Positions 59,801 to 64,000 of a DNA stretch of 64,000 nucleotides are shown piece by piece. This DNA is from Owenia fusiformis. Taxonomy: Eukaryota > Annelida > Polychaeta > Sabellida > Oweniidae. The notes beneath the pieces are model-generated. The model was not told the DNA's origin, searched no databases, and saw nothing but the letters and a program-made list of their open reading frames with translations. The stretch is from contig CAIIXF020000002.1 in the NCBI GenBank assembly GCA_903813345.2, positions 13,600,150-13,664,149 of the forward strand, given 5' to 3'. The position numbers and the translations under genes are program-made. Position 1 is the first letter of the stretch. Each line of letters starts with the position of its first letter.

Positions 59801-60795
59801 ACCCTTTGTTTATGTGGCCCTTGGCAGAAGGGTCAAAATGTATGTTGCAAATGTTAAATGAACCCTAGTTTCTAAAATAGATATTAATTTTTTAAAACTT
59901 GTTTGCACTGTATGTATTAATATCTAGTATTGGTTAATGCTTATCAATTCCTGGTATTTTCTACATTTGAACATCACGTGAAAATCTAATATGCCAAAGT
60001 GTTATTTGATTCTTAGAATTTAAACTTTCTCAGGAGTGATCCTTCAATGCACAAATTCACCTTTCATACAAGAATAAAGAAATTAGAAGTGGTATAAAAT
60101 GAGGTTTATTTTGAAACATAAGTTCTTATTTAAGTTTAACGATCAGGCCTAAATATCACCCCAGACTTGAACTTTCACTACCAACACTTAGGGGCTGAAA
60201 GGTGGACATAGAGTTTATACCCTTTAGATATTAACCTGGGTTACTTTACTATGGACTTTACTGATTCACAACATTAAATATTAAGAAGTAGACACCCGTA
60301 TGTAGCACTATCATATGAAACCAAAATAATGGGAAATCTATTTAATCAATGTAAGACATTTTGAGTCACAGTTTATCAGAGGTAATCATTGACAAAAATA
60401 CAGTATAACCTCAATTGAGACCGAGAGACTTTCCCGATGAAGATGGTTAGACCAATATTGTTGATTCTTTCACTCAATTAGGGCTCTCCTACATAAAAGC
60501 GCAAGCAGGAACTTGCGTCAGGAGATGACAGCTTCTTCCTGGAAAAAGTCTAGGCTGTCTCTTGATGTCCTTTTGTAGGGAAATAAACACTTTAGTAACT
60601 GCAACATAATATTGGCTGTTACGATGCAAGAGATTCATGTATGCCTAAAATAAAACATTGCACGAGATAAATTCCTCATCCATCTCATCACTTACCAACT
60701 TTATATGCTCTCATCCCACAACTATATTTTCCATTACAGCAACTCCTCTGAAGTTTATATCCATAGAAGTTGACAAACAAGCATGATAAATCCAT
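47655..60795 (-). CDS. ELMOD2: ELMO domain-containing protein, ELMOD1/2 type (seven coding exons)
   Basis: ELMOD proteins are GTPase-activating proteins for Arl2 and Arf-family GTPases and act at membranes such as ER, Golgi, mitochondria and cilia (family knowledge). Coding exons on the minus strand: 60795-60696, 54066-53940, 53792-53663, 52670-52537, 51980-51912, 49019-48886 and 47818-47655. All have GT-AG sites and join in phase to 858 nt (285 residues); vertebrate ELMOD2 is about 290. The ELMO domain covers roughly residues 115-265. Its hallmark RISKQWQEIGFQGDDPKTDF (residues 133-152) is followed by Arg153, the position reported as essential for GAP activity. Further conserved pieces are YSFAIVGINLSHM, SGALKTHFYNLV, EHFHQVYC and FDKFWFSEKP. 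ATG 60795 is preceded in frame by TGA TAG. The N-terminus is short for the family, and an alternative acceptor (ataaacttcag) inside exon 1 could join it to exons further upstream. ELMOD1 versus ELMOD2 cannot be separated here. Confidence 0.93.
48465..48520. promoter_or_regulatory. CRE palindrome with adjacent ATG in the last ELMOD intron
   Basis: TGACGTCA at 48479-48486, then an ATGGCGGAC start context at 48505 on the plus strand. The plus frame begins MADHDEYSKQFCEFSC and stays open to 48819, but the later residues look random. Possibly a remnant of a transposable-element promoter and first exon. Confidence 0.3.
48562..48625. repeat. 64-bp near-perfect palindrome
   Basis: AATATAGACC..AGAGCAGGGT through the centre TTC|GAA to ACCCTGCTCT..GGTCTATATT. 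Mismatches occur at only three paired positions. Confidence 0.85.
48886..49019 (-). CDS. ELMOD2: ELMOD exon 6
   Basis: 134 bp. Acceptor gtctcag|GTATTC, donor ATACT|gtaagt. Encodes YSFAIVGINLSHMTYQLMQS, then GALKTHFYNLV and EHFHQVY. Confidence 0.97.
49683..49952. repeat. Three tandem 90-bp repeats
   Basis: Units start at 49683, 49773 and 49863 with tcatatttggcttaattcta and differ by only a few bases. The minus frame is open through all three (90 is a multiple of 3), giving a 30-residue repeat containing SKLNHHKSESLKLEILFR. This is most likely a by-product of the tandem duplication. Confidence 0.9.
50976..51040. repeat. GGAC minisatellite
   Basis: Runs of ggacggacggacggaccaac-type sequence, followed by 'ctaactgtgtgagccaaaaa'. 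Confidence 0.8.
51118..51532. repeat. 15/16-bp minisatellite array
   Basis: Near-perfect tandem copies of atgagttgtcttggg with an extra t (tctttggg) in about every second or third unit. Forms the right arm of the type 2 fold-back element. Confidence 0.95.
51912..51980 (-). CDS. ELMOD2: ELMOD exon 5
   Basis: 69 bp. Acceptor gtttcag|ATTTTTT, donor ATGGG|gtaagt. Encodes FFVTQFTDTARQVFSHSLHP, followed by QMG. It is followed by the intron that contains the minisatellite-ended element. Confidence 0.93.
52130..52330. repeat. Cluster of TCAATTGACGT motifs
   Basis: Within 150 bp of intron the sequence repeats gtcaattaacgtca, ttgattgacg, gttaattgacg and gcgtcaattgacgtg on both strands. CpG-rich against the AT-rich intron. 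It may be a short degenerate TIR element or a cluster of binding sites. Confidence 0.5.
52537..52670 (-). CDS. ELMOD2: ELMOD exon 4 (GAP motif)
   Basis: 134 bp. Acceptor ttctag|CTGTGG, donor TTGGT|gtaagt. Encodes LWETLMP and the diagnostic W...IGFQG.DP.TDFRG.G.LGL stretch, including the conserved Arg. Confidence 0.97.
53040..53280. repeat. Dispersed 'ggccattttt' repeat in an ELMOD intron
   Basis: Shares 'gaaaatggcaaaaatg', 'gtggccatcttgaaaat' and 'ttgagatatttttcatg' with the degenerate repeat families at 1-715 and 8946-9230. Confidence 0.45.
53663..53792 (-). CDS. ELMOD2: ELMOD exon 3
   Basis: 130 bp. Acceptor tgtttcag|ATTTGG, donor ATGCAG|gtatag. Encodes FGHALKTCLCQICGYRQLIQ to HQHEAMIMQ. 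ITGY/ICGY..L and QHE are family landmarks. Confidence 0.92.
53940..54066 (-). CDS. ELMOD2: ELMOD exon 2
   Basis: 127 bp. Acceptor attttcag|AGAAG, donor CCTCA|gtaagt. Encodes KSLQHSK ... INIDHAVEEILLIK ... VYPQ, the helical region before the ELMO domain. Confidence 0.9.
54235..54335 (-). repeat. tRNA-derived SINE or tRNA relic
   Basis: The minus strand has a perfect pol III B-box, GGTTCAACTCC, in the context agtctcaggttcaactcccc. A weaker A-box-like tagctctgttataag lies about 35 nt upstream. Acceptor-stem pairing is not evident, so I do not call a tRNA gene. Confidence 0.4.
55671..56238. mobile_element. CG-rich TIR element, about 570 bp, in ELMOD intron 1
   Basis: CACACCAAACTAGTTCT at the left and AGAACTAGTTTGGTGTGA at the right are inverted. 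The interior has repeated gttcgt/acgaac and ttagtgggttc words and is richer in CpG than the intron. No coding content. Confidence 0.8.
57113..57531. mobile_element. 419-bp element with about 117-bp terminal inverted repeats
   Basis: CACTGGTGATCCACTAGATT at the left pairs with AATCAAGTGGATCACCAGTG at the right. The arms continue through 'ccgtttcggtaac' and 'ttgtaggcagaat'. A solo arm of the same family is at 63281-63401. Confidence 0.85.
57930..58366. mobile_element. Palindromic element, about 430 bp, in ELMOD intron 1
   Basis: Arms at 57935-58035 and 58250-58362 share 'ggcccagaataataaa', 'ataacatgttactcatta' and 'gctacagaca' in inverted orientation. Confidence 0.75.
58367..60695. other. ELMOD2: ELMOD intron 1, remainder
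   Basis: AT-rich with a TAA-type microsatellite near 59088-59135. I see no further exon or element. Confidence 0.5.
60696..60795 (-). CDS. ELMOD2: ELMOD exon 1 (first coding exon seen)
   Basis: Encodes residues 1-33, ending CGMRAYKV plus one base. Donor TTG|gtaagtgatg. The segment KLQRSCCNGKYSCGMRAYKV aligns with the ELQR.C... part of other ELMODs. The hydrophobic leader usual before it is reduced to MDLSCLFVNFYGY. The true protein start could therefore lie in an earlier exon spliced to the internal acceptor before AGGAGT. Confidence 0.75.
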
Positions 60796-62147
60796 GTTGA
60801 AATCAGGTGAAATCTATCAGGATATATATTTCATAAATTCATCCTCTTCTGCTTTTAGTTTTGTGAAATGACATCATATGTATCTAAATTCTCCAGATAT
60901 AATTGAACTTCCTGCTTTTGAAAAATGTTGATGATGGATGTCTTCTCTAAAGTCTTTTGTTATGTGATACACAAGAACAATTTTTGTTCACCATATGATG
61001 TTTTGTGATGAGATATATTCTGATTTTTATAGATTCAGTGAGATACTATGTGCCCAAACACACACACACTATGATCCTCTGTCCACCATTGTCCACTGAA
61101 TTCTCATATCTGAATGTTGTTTGCTTCTTTGGTTACTCAGCTGTCATTTGATTCAACAATCACAAATGCTCATCTACTGTTGGTGTAGCTCTTATCAAAC
61201 TTCCAAACTCAGTTGGGGTTCCCACTGTTCCTTTCTGTCACTTAATACACTGAACTTATGAATAGAATCTCCAAGACTGAAGAACTGTCAAACTATCCAG
61301 TCTATATAGTGTTAGAACCTTGATCCAATCAAATGTTCCTAATTCTTATAATCCAGTTTGTGAAAGTATGGGTGTCTGGTCAGCTAATAGGCAACTTGAT
61401 ACACCACTAATTGTCACTAACTGTCTTTTTACTTCTCACTTAATTAGATTAAAGCAAACCACTGAAATTCTACATTTTTGGTCTGGTAACCATCCAAAGA
61501 TTTTAGTGTCCTCTTCTGGCAGTGTTTTCATTTGCATACTGTCATTGAGTCTTTACAATAGACTAACCACAATGTGTCTTATTTGTGCCACGTCTTATCT
61601 GTGCCACAGATACTATTCATGTTTAAAAGGCTTTCTAAATGTCAGGCTGGGAAAACTTGGGCTTTTAAACTCTTTAAATTGTTCTTTTAGAAGTATGTTA
61701 GTCCAGTTATCCAATATGAAGTATGCTGAACTGAGAAAATTATCCTTCAAATTGATGATGTTCATGTCATAATTTTTTTTATTACATGACTGACCATCAT
61801 AAACTATTTAAAAACCTAATTAAATGGTGAGGATTAAAATATGGTTTGGACAAAGTGGATTGGGTTGGTTACATGTAAAAGGTTGATTGGATCAAAAATC
61901 TTAAAAATATAGAATTTTCATAATTTTATATAAAAGCTTGAGTTAAAAAGTATTATGCTGAACAAAGATGCAAACAAGTCGTTCATTTGTATGTGAAAAT
62001 AAATCTATACTTCTATATTTCTTCTCATGGGCTCTTCTTAAACAGTAACATCTTGCAATGAAAGCAATAAATAGCAAGATAAACCAAAAACAAAAGACAC
62101 TATTAGTGTGGCCCTCCTATGAAATATGTATCTTCAGCATAATATAG
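60796..62147. other. Region upstream of the first ELMOD exon seen
   Basis: No CpG-rich promoter and no exon encoding the missing family N-terminus could be recognised. A 150-codon plus frame at 61320-61772 has no motif or splice support and looks like chance. Confidence 0.35.
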
Positions 62148-62292
62148 GAATATCCTATGGTTTTGAAAAAAATATCATTTATATCCATGAGTGGATATTG
62201 ATATCTTCATGAGTGAGCGCAGCGAATGAGTGAAGATATTTGTATCCATGAGTGGATATAAATGATATTTTTGAAAAACTATAGGATTGTCC
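62148..62292. repeat. Palindrome around 'gatatt' repeats
   Basis: ATCCTATGGTTTTGAAAAAA and its approximate inverse (tttttgaaaaactataggat) flank inverted 'tatccatgagtggata' blocks. The centre is gagcgcagcgaatgag. Confidence 0.75.
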
Positions 62293-62665
62293 CTTTATCC
62301 CATGGGAAATCATCATCAGCGAAATAAGTTGAAAAAAAATATTTGAGAAACAATTTGAAAAAATAATTGAAAAAAATTGTGAAAAAATGTTGAAATTTTG
62401 AAAAAATATTTTTGGAAAATAATCAAAAAATGTAAAAAAAATTTATTTTGAAAAAATTCGAAACCATCGAATATCACTTTTCAAACCATCAAATATCACT
62501 TTTCAAACCATCGAATATCACGTGATATTCGATAGTTTAAAAGTGATATTCGATGGTTTGTGAATTTTTTGCTAAAATATGATATCTCGATCCACATATC
62601 AAATATATCTTTGTGTGATATTCGATCTATATCCTTGCACCCATGGGATAAAGGATGATCTTTGG
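62289..62665. mobile_element. Nested fold-back element with CCCATGGGATAAAGG ends
   Basis: CCTTTATCCCATGGG (62292) is inverted at CCCATGGGATAAAGG (ending about 62655). Inside, 'catcgaatatca' recurs and forms an inner palindrome centred on CACGTG near 62522. Confidence 0.65.
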
Positions 62666-63280
62666 TGATGGTTTTGCTTGTTAGAAAGGATATTATATTA
62701 TATATGAGCCAGGCCACAGGAAAAAGGGTCTTATCACAGATTTTTTCAATATTCTTATTTTTTGTTTATCTTAAAAAGCACAAAGCGACCTTTCAAATGA
62801 GCCATGACTTATGTTTTAACAATTTTTCCTTGCATATATAGACCAAAATGTCGGATTTGAATTAAGTACATTTCCCTCTTAATCTTGGGCACAATTTTGG
62901 CTCTGTATAACAATTTTAATTTTTGTGATAAGACCGGTTTTCCTATGGCCAGGCTCATATCCTATAATCATCGTATTAAGGGCCTACCACTAATAAGCGC
63001 CTACCCCGCTTCACAAAGTTCCAGAAATATCGAGGAATGACCAAGTATAAACAAATATATCAGAAAAAATCTGAAGATATTTAAGAGTGATAATAGAGTA
63101 ATTGACACTAAACTGCTGTAAATGTGACACATTTTGTAATTCGATGCATCCTCCTGAAAAATATCTATCAGTGGGGGATTCCCACATCATACTAAACTAA
63201 AATTATCTCAAAATACTCCATAATGAATGAAATGCTCAACTCTGGAGTTTTATAGTTTTGTTTCAACATTTTACCAAGTG

Positions 63281-63401
63281 GGAATTCTGCCTACAACATG
63301 TGAAATAAGGAAAAAAGAAAAATTGTACCTTCGATGTTCTGACATTTTGTTGGCGAAACGAACCGTTTCGGTAACCAGCGTAATCAAGTGGATCACCAGT
63401 G
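63281..63401. mobile_element. Solo terminal repeat of the 57113-57531 family
   Basis: Matches the right arm of 57113-57531 from ggaattctgcctacaac to GTGGATCACCAGTG, with no left arm nearby. A half-element left after deletion. Confidence 0.85.
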
Positions 63402-64000
63402 ATATCTTTGTATTCCATTTCAGAAATGCCATGTTTTAAATCCCTGATCTAATCTAACCCAATCCACAATTTACATGAAACCAATCCACTTGATCCAATC
63501 TATATTTTATTGCATCCATTTATTAACACTACAGTATTTATAAAACATAAAGGAACACAATGAAATGAGTTTTAATGCTAACAAATTAAATATGGAATCA
63601 GATAGTAGGAACCAATGGACAACATGAAAAAAGTCAATATCTATGACAAAGCAGATATATAGAGAAATATACATATAATAAAGTAAGAATCAAAGAACTA
63701 ATAAAATATATTTATGAAAAACTAAACATGTTTCGTTATTCCTTCTTCAGTAGTTTTTCAGGGGATCTAACCAAACAATATCCCAATGGGTCTCACATTC
63801 TAAATTCTATAAAAATATTGATAAGGTTAACAAGAATAAAGAGCTACGTAAAACTTGAAGTATGTTATTAACCATTTGAAATGTTTCTCTATGAACAGAT
63901 GTGATTATTAAAGCAAAAACAGATGTTTCTACTTGTTTGTAAGTTGTACAAATGTGATTTCCCTAACATGAAATGTCACTACATATTCTAGTTATACTCT
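63402..64000. other. No recognisable feature
   Basis: AT-rich sequence without splice-bounded frames or clear repeats. Confidence 0.35.

Noticed and set aside
61320-61772. 150-codon plus frame upstream of the ELMOD gene
   Set aside because: No recognised motif, no Kozak or splice support, and AT-rich composition like its surroundings. Probably a chance open frame.

Overview
This window looks like AT-rich nuclear DNA from a marine invertebrate, most plausibly a mollusc or other lophotrochozoan. The reasons are GT-AG introns of kilobase size, single-exon open frames that are all short, a very high density of non-autonomous DNA transposons, GGAC/GACA-type minisatellites, and frequent ACATGTAC words. 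The taxon is an inference and no marker gene settles it. There is no sign of a bacterial operon, phage or CRISPR array.

Genes. The one gene identified with high confidence is on the minus strand from 60795 down to 47655. It is an ELMO-domain protein of the ELMOD1/2 family, a GTPase-activating protein for Arf/Arl GTPases. Seven coding exons join in perfect phase (858 nt, 285 residues plus stop), and a poly(A) signal lies about 200 bp downstream. On the plus strand, a well-bounded exon at 1058-1155 joins in phase to a candidate terminal exon at 11517-11585 that is followed by AATAAA. This is probably the 3' end of an unidentified gene with a roughly 10.4 kb intron full of repeats. A minus-strand exon-like block at 12098-12237 resembles part of the neighbouring array.

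Layout. 1-12.8 kb: degenerate tandem repeats, copy 1 of a 3.39 kb terminal-inverted-repeat (TIR) element with a 5-bp target duplication, several fold-back elements, and a decayed mariner-like transposase. 12.86-30.7 kb: a macrosatellite of six units of about 3.1 kb. Each unit carries its own block of about 165-bp subrepeats with poly-C tracts, a GGTT-rich tract and an AATAC microsatellite. 30.7-37.4 kb: a run of MITE-like elements, including a head-to-head pair of identical-length (237 bp) TA-flanked MITEs. 37.7-41.0 kb: copy 2 of the 3.3 kb element. 41.1-44.9 kb: a CG-rich TIR element, an element with symmetric ACGGTTACG sites, and a fold-back element whose ends are inverted minisatellite arrays. 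45.8-46.1 kb: a CRE-rich promoter-like island. 47.4-60.8 kb: the ELMOD gene. One of its introns holds a second, unrelated element with inverted minisatellite ends. 60.8-64 kb: intergenic or upstream DNA with palindromes and a solo TIR.

The most unusual content is the nested macrosatellite, the two fold-back elements with minisatellite ends, and the twin 3.3 kb elements that share an exon-like open segment. The second twin also carries 15 bp of the first twin's flank.
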